Assembly (NCBI GenBank): GCA_017471465.1
Contig: JAFUTI010000039.1
Location: 1-64,000, forward strand
Direction of reading: 5' to 3'
Source: Prevotella sp.
GTDB taxonomy: Bacteria; Bacteroidota; Bacteroidia; Bacteroidales; Bacteroidaceae
Length of the DNA: 64,000 nucleotides
Below are positions 25,534 to 34,251 of the stretch, piece after piece (the first letter of the stretch is position 1; each line of letters starts with the position of its first letter). The translations under genes and the position numbers were made by a program. Under the pieces are notes generated by a model. That model had not been told where the DNA came from, made no database searches, and was given only the letters and a program-made list of their open reading frames with translations.

Positions 25534-26211
25534 ATGGCAAAGAAGAAAGCAAGTAAGCAGAAAAAAATGGATACCCGCGTGAACTTCACGCCGATGGTAG
25601 ACATGATGATGCTTCTGATCACGTTCTTCATGCTCTGTACGACGCTGAGCAAGCCTCAGGCTATGCAGCTGACCATGCCGAGTAACGATGAGAACATGAG
25701 TAAGGAAGATAAGTCGGTGACGAAAGCTTCGTACACCATTACGCTGTACCTTGGTGGCGACGACAAGATTTACTATGTCGAAGGTCTGCCTGAGTACGAG
25801 AACCCTGAGTGTCTGAAAGAGACAACATGGGGTAAGGACGGTGTCCGCAAGTTGCTCATTGAGCACATCACTGAAGACGGTTTCAGCCCTGTGGCCAAGG
25901 TTATGATGGCCAAGAAGAAGCTGGATGAGAAACGCGCCCAGATGGGTGACAAGATGAAGAAGGAGGACTATGAGAAGATGCTCTCTGACATCCGTAACGG
26001 TAAGAGCGACGAGTTCATCGCCGAATACGGTGATCAGGGTATGCAGACTCTGACCGTCATCATCAAGCCCATGGACGTATCCACTTACGACAACATGGTG
26101 CAGGCTCTCGACGAGATGCTGGTATGTAGTATTGGTAAGTATGTCATTGACAAGGTGAACGAAGACGACCAGAAGCTCCTTGAGCTGAAGGGCATCAAGT
26201 ACGCCAACTAA
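25534..26211 (+). CDS. exbD: ExbD/TolR-family biopolymer transport protein (second copy)
   Basis: 225 residues, starting 3 bases after the first copy. A Lys-rich cytosolic start (MAKKKASKQKK) leads into the helix with Asp-23 (NFTPMVDMMMLLITFFML). The periplasmic part contains a 40-residue charged insert (KKKLDEKRAQMGDKMKKEDY) absent from the first copy, then the usual TVIIKPMDVSTYDNMVQALDEM. The two copies are clearly divergent and may form a heteromeric channel core. Confidence 0.92.
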   Translation: MAKKKASKQKKMDTRVNFTPMVDMMMLLITFFMLCTTLSKPQAMQLTMPSNDENMSKEDKSVTKASYTITLYLGGDDKIYYVEGLPEYENPECLKETTWGKDGVRKLLIEHITEDGFSPVAKVMMAKKKLDEKRAQMGDKMKKEDYEKMLSDIRNGKSDEFIAEYGDQGMQTLTVIIKPMDVSTYDNMVQALDEMLVCSIGKYVIDKVNEDDQKLLELKGIKYAN

Positions 26212-26230
26212 AAAAGAAAGGAAATAGACT

Positions 26231-27064
26231 ATGGCAAAAGTAGATCTTATTGACAATAGTTGGGTCGACCTCGTCTTTGAAGGAAAGAACCATGAATATG
26301 GCGCTTACGTTCTCCGCAAGGAGACCGGCAAGCGTAACGTGAAAGCACTCGTCTGGGTACTCATAGCCATCGCCGCCATCTTCGCAATAGCGTATGCTAA
26401 TCTGGCCATCCAGAACGCCATGAAACAGAACGTCTCTGTGGAGACCGATGTGGAGTTGTCGAAACTGGCCCAGAAGAAGGAGGCAAAGGTTGAGCGTAAG
26501 GAACCGGTCAAGGTTGAGATGGAACAGAAGGTCGTTGAGAAGGTTAAGTCATCGGTGAAGTTCACCGCTCCCGAAATCAAGAAGGACGACGAGGTGAAGC
26601 CCGAGGACGAGATTAAGTCTCAGGACGATCTGTCGAAGACCAACACCGCCATCGGTACCTTCGACGTGAAAGGTAATGATGAAGCTGAAGGTGAAGTGCT
26701 GAAGGCAAAGGAAGTCGTTGTCGACGAGAAGCCGAAGGAAGAAGAGACCAAGGTGTTCGACGTTGTCGAGCAGATGCCTTCGTTCCCCGGTGGTGACGCC
26801 GAACTGATGAAGTACCTTAGCACCCACATCAAGTATCCTGTAGTAGCTGAGGAGAACGGCATCCAGGGTCGTGTTATCGCCACCTTCGTGGTCGAGCGCG
26901 ACGGCTCTATCAGCGACGTGAAGGTCATCAAGTCGGTAGACCCGTCTCTCGACAAGGAGGCCATCCGCGTGCTGAAGTCGATGCCGAAGTGGATTCCCGG
27001 TAAGCAGAACGGTTCGGCTGTACGCGTGAAGTACACCGTGCCTGTAACCTTCAGACTGCAGTAA
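26231..27064 (+). CDS. tonB: TonB energy transducer
   Basis: 277 residues. A short cytosolic region with NHEYGAYVLRKETGKR is followed by a membrane helix (about 35-58) and a charged Lys/Glu-rich periplasmic linker (70-180, in place of the Pro-rich linker). The C-terminal TonB domain (185-277) is clear: FPGGDAELMKYLSTHIKYP, VIATFVVERDGSISDVKVI, IRVLKSMPKWIPGKQNG, VKYTVPVTFRLQ. It delivers force to outer-membrane TonB-dependent receptors such as SusC types. Its stop touches the start of the next gene. Confidence 0.95.
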   Translation: MAKVDLIDNSWVDLVFEGKNHEYGAYVLRKETGKRNVKALVWVLIAIAAIFAIAYANLAIQNAMKQNVSVETDVELSKLAQKKEAKVERKEPVKVEMEQKVVEKVKSSVKFTAPEIKKDDEVKPEDEIKSQDDLSKTNTAIGTFDVKGNDEAEGEVLKAKEVVVDEKPKEEETKVFDVVEQMPSFPGGDAELMKYLSTHIKYPVVAEENGIQGRVIATFVVERDGSISDVKVIKSVDPSLDKEAIRVLKSMPKWIPGKQNGSAVRVKYTVPVTFRLQ

Positions 27065-28018
27065 ATGAAAATGAACACATTCAACAAACTTGTTGGATTA
27101 ACACTATCTTTAGGCTTGTTCCTCGCATGTGGGAACAAGCCTAAATCGCTGCCTTACGACTACGAGGCAGCAGCCCGTGCCTTCACCTCCGATGAGAGTT
27201 TCTATCCTATTCTCGACGAGGAGCTGGAGGTTTTTGCCCTTCATGCCGAGGGCGAGTTGGAGGCCATCTACACCGACCAGGAGGACGCTATCCGTCGCCT
27301 GATGAAGAACGAGGTGTGGCTTGCCTTCGCCACGCGTCAGCTGTCACAGAAAGAGATGGACGGTCTGAAGTCGAAGAATTTCCTGCCGCGTGTCATCCCC
27401 ATAGCCTACGACGGTCTGGCCATTATCGTCAACAATGCAAACCCCGACACCTGTATCTCCGTCAAAGACTTTGCACGCATACTGAGTGGTGAGGTCAGCA
27501 ACTGGAAAGACCTCTATCCCAACTCCAAGCTAGGTGAGATAGACGTTGTCTTCGACAACCCCAAGTCGAGCACCGTCACATGGTGCGTCGACTCCATCCT
27601 TGGCGGCAAGCCTATCGACAGCCACAACATTGGTGCTGTGAAGAAGAGTGCCGAAGTCATCGACTGGGTTGAGAAACACGAGAATGCCCTTGGCATCATC
27701 GGTTCTAACTGGCTTAACGACAAGCACGACACCACCAATGTCACGTTCAAGAAGAACATCACGGTCATGAAAGTATCACGCCTTGATAGCGCCACCGTCC
27801 GCAACAGTTGGCGGCCCTATCAGTACTATCTATATAACGGCAACTATCCCTTGGTACGCACCATCTATGCTATCCTTAACGAACCGCGTAGTGGCGTACC
27901 CTCAAACTTTGCCCACTTCTGTCGCCTGCCCAAGGGTCAGCTCATCTTCCTGCGCGCTGGTCTGCTGCCCGTACAAGCAGGTGTCGAAGTCCGCGACGTG
28001 CACGTTAGGAAACAGTAA
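27065..28018 (+). CDS. PstS-like substrate-binding lipoprotein
   Basis: 317 residues, lipoprotein signal with lipobox LFLACG (Cys-22). The body is of the PBP-like/PstS family: an F-ALHAEGELEAI strand, PIAYDGLAIIVNNANPD, ILSGEVSNWKDL, and SSTVTWCVDSIL for the anion-binding loop. In this conserved ExbB-ExbD-ExbD-TonB context it may be an accessory to TonB-linked transport rather than a phosphate ABC component, since no pstCAB genes are near. Ligand unknown. It begins directly after the tonB stop. Confidence 0.82.
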   Translation: MKMNTFNKLVGLTLSLGLFLACGNKPKSLPYDYEAAARAFTSDESFYPILDEELEVFALHAEGELEAIYTDQEDAIRRLMKNEVWLAFATRQLSQKEMDGLKSKNFLPRVIPIAYDGLAIIVNNANPDTCISVKDFARILSGEVSNWKDLYPNSKLGEIDVVFDNPKSSTVTWCVDSILGGKPIDSHNIGAVKKSAEVIDWVEKHENALGIIGSNWLNDKHDTTNVTFKKNITVMKVSRLDSATVRNSWRPYQYYLYNGNYPLVRTIYAILNEPRSGVPSNFAHFCRLPKGQLIFLRAGLLPVQAGVEVRDVHVRKQ

Positions 28019-28042
28019 ATTAAACTTTTCATTCGAATTAAC

Positions 28043-28084
28043 GTCATAACGACATAACGAGATACCGTCATAACGACATAACGA
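28043..28084. repeat. Two 18-bp direct repeats in intergenic leader
   Basis: GTCATAACGACATAACGA occurs at 28043-28060 and again at 28067-28084. Related ATAACGTC units lie before the PSP1 gene (2890-2925). No coding capacity in 28019-28135. Confidence 0.8.
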
Positions 28085-28135
28085 CTTAATAAGATTACGA
28101 GAAAAAGAAAAAAAAGTATAACCCTTAAAAAGATT

Positions 28136-29563
28136 ATGAGTATGAAAACATTCAAATATTTCGTTTTAGGCGTCGTGCTGGCAGGTTTCAGCACCACCGC
28201 CATGGCACAGGACGGCACAAAGGCCGACGTTGATGCCGTCAAGAAGATTATCAGTAGCAAACCCGCCGACCTGGACGACCAGATGAAGGCCTTCTTCAAG
28301 AAGAACAAGAAGAATGCCGAAAACCTTGTCGCTTTCGGACGTGCCTTCTACGAGGCAAAGGACACTGCCAATGCCAACGCCTATGCCGAGCATGCATTGA
28401 AGGCAAACAAGAGCTATGCCCCGGCATACATCCTCAAGGGCGACCTCCGTGCACTGGCAGAGGACGGCGGTGGTGCTGCCGCTTTCTACGACCAGGCCAT
28501 CTACTTCGACCCGAAGAATCCTGACGGCTATCGTAAGTATGCGTCTGTCTATCGTAAGATTAGCCCGCAGGGAGCCATTGCCAAGCTGAACGACCTGCGC
28601 GTCCAGCTGCCCGACTACCCTGTCGATGCCGTCATCGGTCATATCAACTACATCTCCAACAACTTCGACGAGGCCATCGCTGCCTACGAGAAGGTCGACC
28701 GCTCAAAGCTGGAGAAGATGGACATGATTGAGTACACCACCTCCTGCTACTTCACACAGAAGTATGACAAGGGTCTCAGCATGGCTACCTTCGGTCTGCA
28801 GAAAGAGCCACGCAACTCGACACTGAATCGTATGGCGATGTTCTGCAACACTGAGAAGGGCGACTTCGAGCAAGCCCTTGACTTTGCCGACCGGCTGTTT
28901 AACAAGTCCGATTCTGCCAACATCTCCTACATGGACTACGTCTATTACGGCAACGCCCTCAACGGTGTCAAGCGTCACGACGAAGCCATCGCCATGTTCC
29001 AGAAAGCTCTTGACCAGCAGTTCGACAACAAGGACAAGCGCGCCGGTGTTGTCCAGACACTTGCCAATGCCTATAAAGGCATGGGCGACTACCCCAACGC
29101 CCTGAAGTACTACGAGCAGTACCTCAATGAGGTGTCGAAGGCCAGCGCTTCCGACTATCACAGTTTCGCACAGCTCTATGTCAAGCAGTCGAACACTCAG
29201 GAGGGAGACGCCAAGATGGAGACGCTGAAAAAGGCTGACGGTATCTACGAGAGCATGCAGAGCAAGTACGCCGACATCGACGACTTCATCGCCTTCCAGC
29301 GTGCCCATATCGGTCTGTTCATGGATCCCGACTTCAAGCAGGCACTTGCCAATCCCCACTACGCAAAGCTCATTGAGGTGCTGAACGCCAAAGAGGAGAA
29401 AGAAGCAGCTGACAAGAAGAAGCTGACCGAGGCTTGCGGCTATTTCATCAACTACTATGTACATGTTGCTCCTGACAACGCTAAGGCCAAGGAGTATGCC
29501 GCCATCCTGCTGACCATCGACCCCGAGAACGAGGCTGCCAACGCTGTGATGCAGTTGAAATAA
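28136..29563 (+). CDS. Secreted/periplasmic TPR-repeat protein
   Basis: 475 residues with a signal peptide (MSMKTFKYFVLGVVLAGFST, cut near AMA-QDG). The rest is helical with tetratricopeptide repeats, for instance AFYEAKDTANANAYAEHALKAN, AFYDQAIYFDPKNPDGYRKY, and ANAYKGMGDYPNALKYYEQYL. It probably acts as a scaffold in the periplasm. It closes the ExbB-TonB-PstS-like cluster and is followed by a strong terminator, so it belongs to the same unit although a 117-base repeat-containing gap precedes it. No enzymatic motif. Confidence 0.85.
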   Translation: MSMKTFKYFVLGVVLAGFSTTAMAQDGTKADVDAVKKIISSKPADLDDQMKAFFKKNKKNAENLVAFGRAFYEAKDTANANAYAEHALKANKSYAPAYILKGDLRALAEDGGGAAAFYDQAIYFDPKNPDGYRKYASVYRKISPQGAIAKLNDLRVQLPDYPVDAVIGHINYISNNFDEAIAAYEKVDRSKLEKMDMIEYTTSCYFTQKYDKGLSMATFGLQKEPRNSTLNRMAMFCNTEKGDFEQALDFADRLFNKSDSANISYMDYVYYGNALNGVKRHDEAIAMFQKALDQQFDNKDKRAGVVQTLANAYKGMGDYPNALKYYEQYLNEVSKASASDYHSFAQLYVKQSNTQEGDAKMETLKKADGIYESMQSKYADIDDFIAFQRAHIGLFMDPDFKQALANPHYAKLIEVLNAKEEKEAADKKKLTEACGYFINYYVHVAPDNAKAKEYAAILLTIDPENEAANAVMQLK

Positions 29564-29580
29564 CTATCTACCCCACCAAA

Positions 29581-29613
29581 AGACCCCGAGAAATCCTCGG
29601 GGTCTTCTTTTAT
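29581..29613 (+). terminator. Terminator after the TPR gene
   Basis: AGACCCCGAG and CTCGGGGTCT pair around a 5-base loop, followed by TCTTTTA. It closes the 24048-29563 cluster. Confidence 0.9.
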
Positions 29614-29630
29614 CAAACAATAACAAAGCA

Positions 29631-31271
29631 ATGTTTAAGAAACCGTTTTTAAAGACCTGCTGCATGGCGTTGATGCTGATGTACACCATCGGAAGCCAAG
29701 CACAAGAATTCAAGTATGAAAACATCACATACTATGTCAATTCAGAAGAGGACCAGACCTGCGTCCTTTCGAAAGTGACGACAAAATTCGCTGAGTACAC
29801 CATACCTGAAAAGGTAAGATACAACAACAAAGACTATACGGTGGTAGCCATCGGCAGCAGTGCATTCTACATTCACAAGAACGTGAAGAAGGTGACGCTG
29901 CCCTCTACCATCAAAGAAATCAGACAGGCGGCTTTCTCGGGCGATGATCTTCTGGAAGAGATTAACCTGCCAGAAGGCCTCGAGACCATTGGCCACGGCG
30001 CTTTCGACGGATGTCAGAGTCTGAAGAGTATCCGCATACCGAAATCGGTCACCCTGATAGAGACACGCGCCTTCTTCCTGAATAAAGGATTGAAGGACAT
30101 TGTTGTAGAGGAAGGCAACCCCGTCTACGACTCGCGCAACAACTGTAACGCCATCATCGAGACAGCCACCGACAAGCTGCTGTTTGCCAGCCAGCAGACG
30201 GTCATTCCGGTCGAAATCACAGAGATTGGCGACGGGGCCTTCAGTGGACGTCTGAACATTAAAAATCTCGAGATTCCCGGCAATGTGATAGCCATCGGCG
30301 AACAGGCTTTCTATGGCTGTGAAGACCTGGAAACAGTTGTCCTGCCGCAAGGCATCCAAAAACTTGGTTACGAATGTTTCGTCTACTGCCAAAAACTGCA
30401 GTCCATCAATCTGCCGGAATCGTTGACGACCTTCGGCGATCGCGCCTTGTCAGGTTGCAAGACACTGACGACCGTCACACTGCCCAAGACCATGAAGACT
30501 ATTAGCTACGGCTTATTCTCAAGCTGTGAACTGCTGGCCTACATCGAGATTCCCGATAGCGTCACGGTGATAGAGAGCAACGCTTTCTACGAATGTAAGA
30601 GCCTCCAACAGATTACAATTCCCACTTACGTCAGAGAAGTGGGTGACAGGATCTTCACGAAATGCGAAAACCTGACAGACATCTACAATCTTAGCCCTAT
30701 ACCGCAGAAGTCAGACTACAACGAGTCCGTCTTCGGAAGTCTCGACGGCAAGGATGGGGTGAAACTACATGTCTACAACGGTTTTAAGAGCGACTATGAG
30801 GCCAGCGAGCGTTGGAACAAGGTAACGATTGTCGACGACATCCCCCTGGTGCCCATCACTTCGATAGAGATGGCGAGCGACCTCTACGTGCCGTATGTCA
30901 GCTATGGATTGGGGTATCTCTATCCCGTTATCAAACCCGAGAATGCATCTATCAAGCGCTTGAACTGGACCTATCCCAACGGCAACTACCATGCCGTGCC
31001 TTTCTCTTACTATACGGGCTGCCGCTATACGATTTACTCTAAAGGCGACACCGAATTCACGGCCACTGCACTCGACAAGGGCGGTGCATCAGCAACCATC
31101 AAGGTACATGTCGGCGGCGAAGCGCCATCGGCTATCAGCAATACCGTCAGCCTGTCTGAGGGACAGTCCTCAGCTATCTACAGTCTGAATGGCACCAGGA
31201 TACATAGCAATGGCCGCGGCATTGTAATAAAGCGTATGACTGACGGCACGGTACGCAAGATTATCCGCTAA
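29631..31271 (+). CDS. BspA-like leucine-rich repeat surface protein with C-terminal sorting tail
   Basis: 546 residues. A signal peptide (ends IGSQA-QEF) precedes about nine LRR_5/BspA-type units from residue 60 to 370, such as AIGSSAFYIHKNVKKVTLPS and TIGHGAFDGCQSLKSIRIP. A bacterial-Ig-like segment (about 400-500) follows. The end, IYSLNGTRIHSNGRGIVIK and a KIIR terminus, matches the tail shared by five other proteins in this window. BspA-type proteins of oral bacteria bind fibronectin and fibrinogen; here an adhesive role is inferred only. Monocistronic, between two terminators. Confidence 0.85.
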   Translation: MFKKPFLKTCCMALMLMYTIGSQAQEFKYENITYYVNSEEDQTCVLSKVTTKFAEYTIPEKVRYNNKDYTVVAIGSSAFYIHKNVKKVTLPSTIKEIRQAAFSGDDLLEEINLPEGLETIGHGAFDGCQSLKSIRIPKSVTLIETRAFFLNKGLKDIVVEEGNPVYDSRNNCNAIIETATDKLLFASQQTVIPVEITEIGDGAFSGRLNIKNLEIPGNVIAIGEQAFYGCEDLETVVLPQGIQKLGYECFVYCQKLQSINLPESLTTFGDRALSGCKTLTTVTLPKTMKTISYGLFSSCELLAYIEIPDSVTVIESNAFYECKSLQQITIPTYVREVGDRIFTKCENLTDIYNLSPIPQKSDYNESVFGSLDGKDGVKLHVYNGFKSDYEASERWNKVTIVDDIPLVPITSIEMASDLYVPYVSYGLGYLYPVIKPENASIKRLNWTYPNGNYHAVPFSYYTGCRYTIYSKGDTEFTATALDKGGASATIKVHVGGEAPSAISNTVSLSEGQSSAIYSLNGTRIHSNGRGIVIKRMTDGTVRKIIR

Positions 31272-31327
31272 TCATCATTGTTCGTACGCGAATATAATAA
31301 AGACACCGGACACGTGCGCCTGATAAC

Positions 31328-31362
31328 AAAAAAAACGGGAACCTCCTGATGGAGATTCCCGC
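31328..31362 (-). terminator. Terminator after the ferredoxin gene
   Basis: GCGGGAATCTCC and GGAGGTTCCCGT pair with one mismatch around a 5-base loop, followed by eight T on the minus strand. Confidence 0.88.
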
Positions 31363-31389
31363 TTTGGTTTATAAAGCTCAATAGGAATA

Positions 31390-31560
31390 TTAAGCCGGAA
31401 GAGAGATTGCCTCTGACGGGCAAACAGAAGCGCAGGTACCGCACTCTGTACAAGCGTCAGCGTCAATTACATACTTCTCACCCTCAGAGATAGCCTCAAC
31501 GGGGCACTCACCTGCACATGTTCCACATGCGATGCAGTCGTCACCAATTACATAAGCCAT
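31390..31560 (-). CDS. 2[4Fe-4S] ferredoxin, 56 aa
   Basis: A short frame from ATG at 31560 to TAA at 31392-31390. It carries two canonical cluster motifs, CIACGTCAGECP and CTECGTCASVCP, each CxxCxxCxxxCP, as in clostridial-type 2[4Fe-4S] ferredoxins. The protein is an acidic cytosolic electron carrier, for example for pyruvate:ferredoxin oxidoreductase or hydrogenase in anaerobes. It has its own TACCTTTG box (31619-31612) and terminator, so it is a single-gene unit. Length is normal for the family. Confidence 0.96.
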   Translation of the reverse strand: MAYVIGDDCIACGTCAGECPVEAISEGEKYVIDADACTECGTCASVCPSEAISLPA

Positions 31561-31611
31561 AATTGTACTAAATTTGATTTGTTAATAATTAAATACTTAT
31601 TGTTTGTGATG

Positions 31612-31619
31612 CAAAGGTA
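31612..31619 (-). promoter_or_regulatory. Promoter -7 box of the ferredoxin gene
   Basis: TACCTTTG then CATC, 51 bases before the ATG. TTGG (one base off TTTG) lies 20 bases upstream. Confidence 0.6.
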
Positions 31620-31735
31620 CATAATTATTTGGTAAAATACCAACATTTAGGTAGTTTTTTTGGGTCAACACGTCAATTTATACGCTGTCGAAATTGAAAC
31701 TAGCATAATAAACTGGCTCTTTCTACGTTATTTCT

Positions 31736-32482
31736 ATGATGAAACGACTGCTCACAATTATCTATATGACAACCGTCGTCCTGACAGTCTTTGCCCAGGA
31801 GCGACGCCCGCAGAACAAGCCCTATATCGACTTGCGACCTTTGCATTTCGGCATCAGCGTGGGATTTCATATACAGGACATTGAGATGCAAAACGTCGGG
31901 CCACAGGTGGTGACCCTCGATGACGGCACGACGGCCACAGAGACCGTTGTCTGCGACCAGGACAACTGGAACCCGGGCTTCAGCGTGGGTGTACTGGCCG
32001 ACCAGCGTCTGTCGAAGCATTTCTCGTTGCGGCTCCAGCCCACGATGCACTTTGGTGCGAAGCATCTGGTGTTTCGCCATCTGAACCGTACTGATGCTGA
32101 CGGGCGCATCGTTGAGAAGACACAAGACATGAAGAACACCTACATCGCCTTCCCCCTTGACCTGAAGTTTGCTGCTGAACGCTTCAACAACTACCGGCCC
32201 TACATCACGGCCGGCATCAACCCCATGGTGAACCTCACGTCGAAGTCGCAGGACCAGATTCAGCTGAAACGCTACGACACGATGGTGGAGATAGGTTTAG
32301 GGTGCGACCTCTATCTGCCGTTCTTCAAGCTCATCCCAGAACTGAAGTTCAGCTATAGCCTGATGGACGCCATCGACCACAGTCATGCCGACGAACTCAC
32401 CGACAAGTCACAACGCGTCTATACCACCAGCGTCTCGTCAGGTCACGCCAAGATGATTACCCTCACCTTTTACTTCGAGTAA
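31736..32482 (+). CDS. PorT-family outer-membrane beta-barrel protein
   Basis: 248 residues with a signal peptide (MMKRLLTIIYMTTVVLTVFA-QER). Alternating hydrophobic strands and a C-terminal aromatic ending (ITLTFYFE) indicate an outer-membrane barrel. LHFGISVGFHIQDIEM near residue 35 and the later YIAFPLDLKFAAERFNNYRPYI resemble PorT, an outer-membrane protein of the type IX secretion system. This agrees with the sorting tails on several proteins in the window. The barrel fold is secure; PorT itself versus a general PorT-like barrel is less so. It stands alone, convergent with the nucleotidase genes. Confidence 0.72.
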   Translation: MMKRLLTIIYMTTVVLTVFAQERRPQNKPYIDLRPLHFGISVGFHIQDIEMQNVGPQVVTLDDGTTATETVVCDQDNWNPGFSVGVLADQRLSKHFSLRLQPTMHFGAKHLVFRHLNRTDADGRIVEKTQDMKNTYIAFPLDLKFAAERFNNYRPYITAGINPMVNLTSKSQDQIQLKRYDTMVEIGLGCDLYLPFFKLIPELKFSYSLMDAIDHSHADELTDKSQRVYTTSVSSGHAKMITLTFYFE

Positions 32483-32490
32483 GCTTCCGT

Positions 32491-33342
32491 CTACTTCTTT
32501 TTCTCCATATCCAGCACAAGCCGTCCGATGAAGGCACCGTGCTTGCCGTTCTGGTCGACACCGACAGGTCGGCCACTCTTATCGTCGACGACCTCCAGTT
32601 GCTTCAGGTAGGTATGGGAGTGTCCGCCCAGGACAAGATCGATGCCTGTGGTGTTCTTGATGACGCGGTCGTCCGGAAAGTCAGTAACCTCCCACCCCAG
32701 ATGGCTGATGCAGATGACGAGGTCGCACTTCTCTTGTCCGCGCAGCAGGTCTACCATCTTCTGGGCCGCTGCAACAGGGTCGAGATACTTCAGGGGTTCG
32801 TAGTTCTTCTTCGACACCAGCCCCTCCATCTTCGGACAGAGAGCGAAGACACCTATCTTGATGCCCTGGCGCTTCAGTGTGATATAGGGTTTGACGATAT
32901 CCTTCAGCTCCGTGTCGACAAAGTCGTAGTTGGAGCAGACGATGGGAAAGTTGGCATTGCGGAAAAGACGCGCCATATTGTCGAGACCGAAGTCAAACTC
33001 ATGGTTGCCGATAGTGGCGGCGTCGTAGCCCATCTGGTTCATCAAGCCTATCTCGACATCGCCTTTGAACATGGTGTAGTAGCTGCTGCCTTGCGAAAAG
33101 TCGCCGCTGTCGAAGAGCAGCAGGTCGGGATTCTTCCTACGTTCCTCCTTCAGCATCGCTATGCGACGCAGGTATCCGCCACGTCCGGCCAGCGAGGTGT
33201 CGGCGAGCGACTCCTTCAGCGGCAGTATGCACGAATGGGTATCGTTGGTATGCAGAATCACAAGCTGCTTCTGCTTCTTGGCTCCGGCGGTCATTGCCGT
33301 CGTCAAACCTATGATAATAATTAATAATGTACGTCTCATCAT
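32491..33342 (-). CDS. 5'-nucleotidase/UDP-sugar hydrolase, metallophosphatase half
   Basis: 283 residues, signal peptide (ends TAGA-KKQ). The metallophosphoesterase motifs are VILHTNDTHS, LFDSGDFSQGSSY, IGNHEFDFGLDNMA and DLVLGGHSHTYL, covering the two-metal site. It is the N-terminal catalytic half of a UshA-type nucleotidase. The C-terminal substrate domain is encoded separately by the preceding gene (33361-34122), 18 bases upstream. The pair should assemble or act in sequence in the periplasm on extracellular nucleotides. Confidence 0.88.
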   Translation of the reverse strand: MMRRTLLIIIIGLTTAMTAGAKKQKQLVILHTNDTHSCILPLKESLADTSLAGRGGYLRRIAMLKEERRKNPDLLLFDSGDFSQGSSYYTMFKGDVEIGLMNQMGYDAATIGNHEFDFGLDNMARLFRNANFPIVCSNYDFVDTELKDIVKPYITLKRQGIKIGVFALCPKMEGLVSKKNYEPLKYLDPVAAAQKMVDLLRGQEKCDLVICISHLGWEVTDFPDDRVIKNTTGIDLVLGGHSHTYLKQLEVVDDKSGRPVGVDQNGKHGAFIGRLVLDMEKKK

Positions 33343-33360
33343 CTTACCTTTTTTTCTTTT

Positions 33361-34122
33361 TCACCTTTTCACCTTTATCCTTCCTTCAACCTGGGCGTCG
33401 ACGGGCTCGCCACGAGCAGCCTTCTGCTTGAAGTAGTTCATGATGATAAAGCGTGTGTTGTTACGCGACTCCTGCGGTGAGTTCACATCGCGTCCCTCCT
33501 TGAAAGCGCTCATGCCGTCGTTGCCACCCAACAGGTAGTCGATGGTGGTCACGCGGTAGTCGGCCTGCGGGTCTATCTCTTGACCGTGGAGGCGGGCCGA
33601 CACCAGTTCACCGCTGGTGGTGATGACCAGTTCGCACCCCCGACTGACGCCTTCGCCGCCGCGGTGTGCTATCTGCCGGAACAGCTTCAGCAGTTGTTCG
33701 CCTGTCAGTGTCGTGAAGGCTATCTTGTTCTCAAACGGTGCAATGTCAAGCACATCGCCGTAGGTCACCTGCCCCTTCGTGAGCTCGGCGCGGATGCCAC
33801 CCATATTGTAGACGCCCAGCACCGGTTTCTCGCCGTATTCGTCAGCAGCCCAGACAAGGATGTCACTCAGCAAGTTCGACAGGTTACTCTCCGGACGCTC
33901 CACAGCCATATTACGCGCCACGACGCCCATAACAGGTCCCATAACGGAGTCCACCTTGTGCTTGAATGGTGACAGAAACCTGGCTGCCGCCTCATCCGGC
34001 TGACGGTCGTAGCGGCTGTCTATCACGATACGAGTCCGTTCCACGCTGGCCAACTGATAATGGGAGCGGCATGATGCCAGCAGCATCCCAACAGACAATA
34101 ATAACAGTAGTTTCTTATTCAT
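33361..34122 (-). CDS. 5'-nucleotidase C-terminal domain lipoprotein
   Basis: 253 residues, lipoprotein signal MNKKLLLLLSVGMLLASC (Cys-18). The 5_nucleotid_C domain fills the rest: RPESNLSNLLSDILVWAADE, VYNMGGIRAELTKGQVTYGDV, PFENKIAFTTLTGEQLLKLF, and DYLLGGNDGMSAFK, which provides the base-stacking region. No phosphoesterase metal site is present, so it needs the partner encoded just downstream. First gene of the pair, with a TATCTTTG box at 34150-34143. Confidence 0.88.
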   Translation of the reverse strand: MNKKLLLLLSVGMLLASCRSHYQLASVERTRIVIDSRYDRQPDEAAARFLSPFKHKVDSVMGPVMGVVARNMAVERPESNLSNLLSDILVWAADEYGEKPVLGVYNMGGIRAELTKGQVTYGDVLDIAPFENKIAFTTLTGEQLLKLFRQIAHRGGEGVSRGCELVITTSGELVSARLHGQEIDPQADYRVTTIDYLLGGNDGMSAFKEGRDVNSPQESRNNTRFIIMNYFKQKAARGEPVDAQVEGRIKVKR

Positions 34123-34142
34123 ACATGTAGGTTTTTCGGTGG

Positions 34143-34150
34143 CAAAGATA
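34143..34150 (-). promoter_or_regulatory. Promoter -7 box of the 5'-nucleotidase pair
   Basis: TATCTTTG then CC, 21 bases before the ATG at 34122. No clear TTTG upstream. Confidence 0.5.
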
Positions 34151-34251
34151 CGAAACTTTTTGGAATTATAGTGCGATTGCCTTTATCTTTTTGAATATAT
34201 TAAGGCAAGAGCGGGAACCTTCACTGACAATCTAATCATAAATTTACAATT

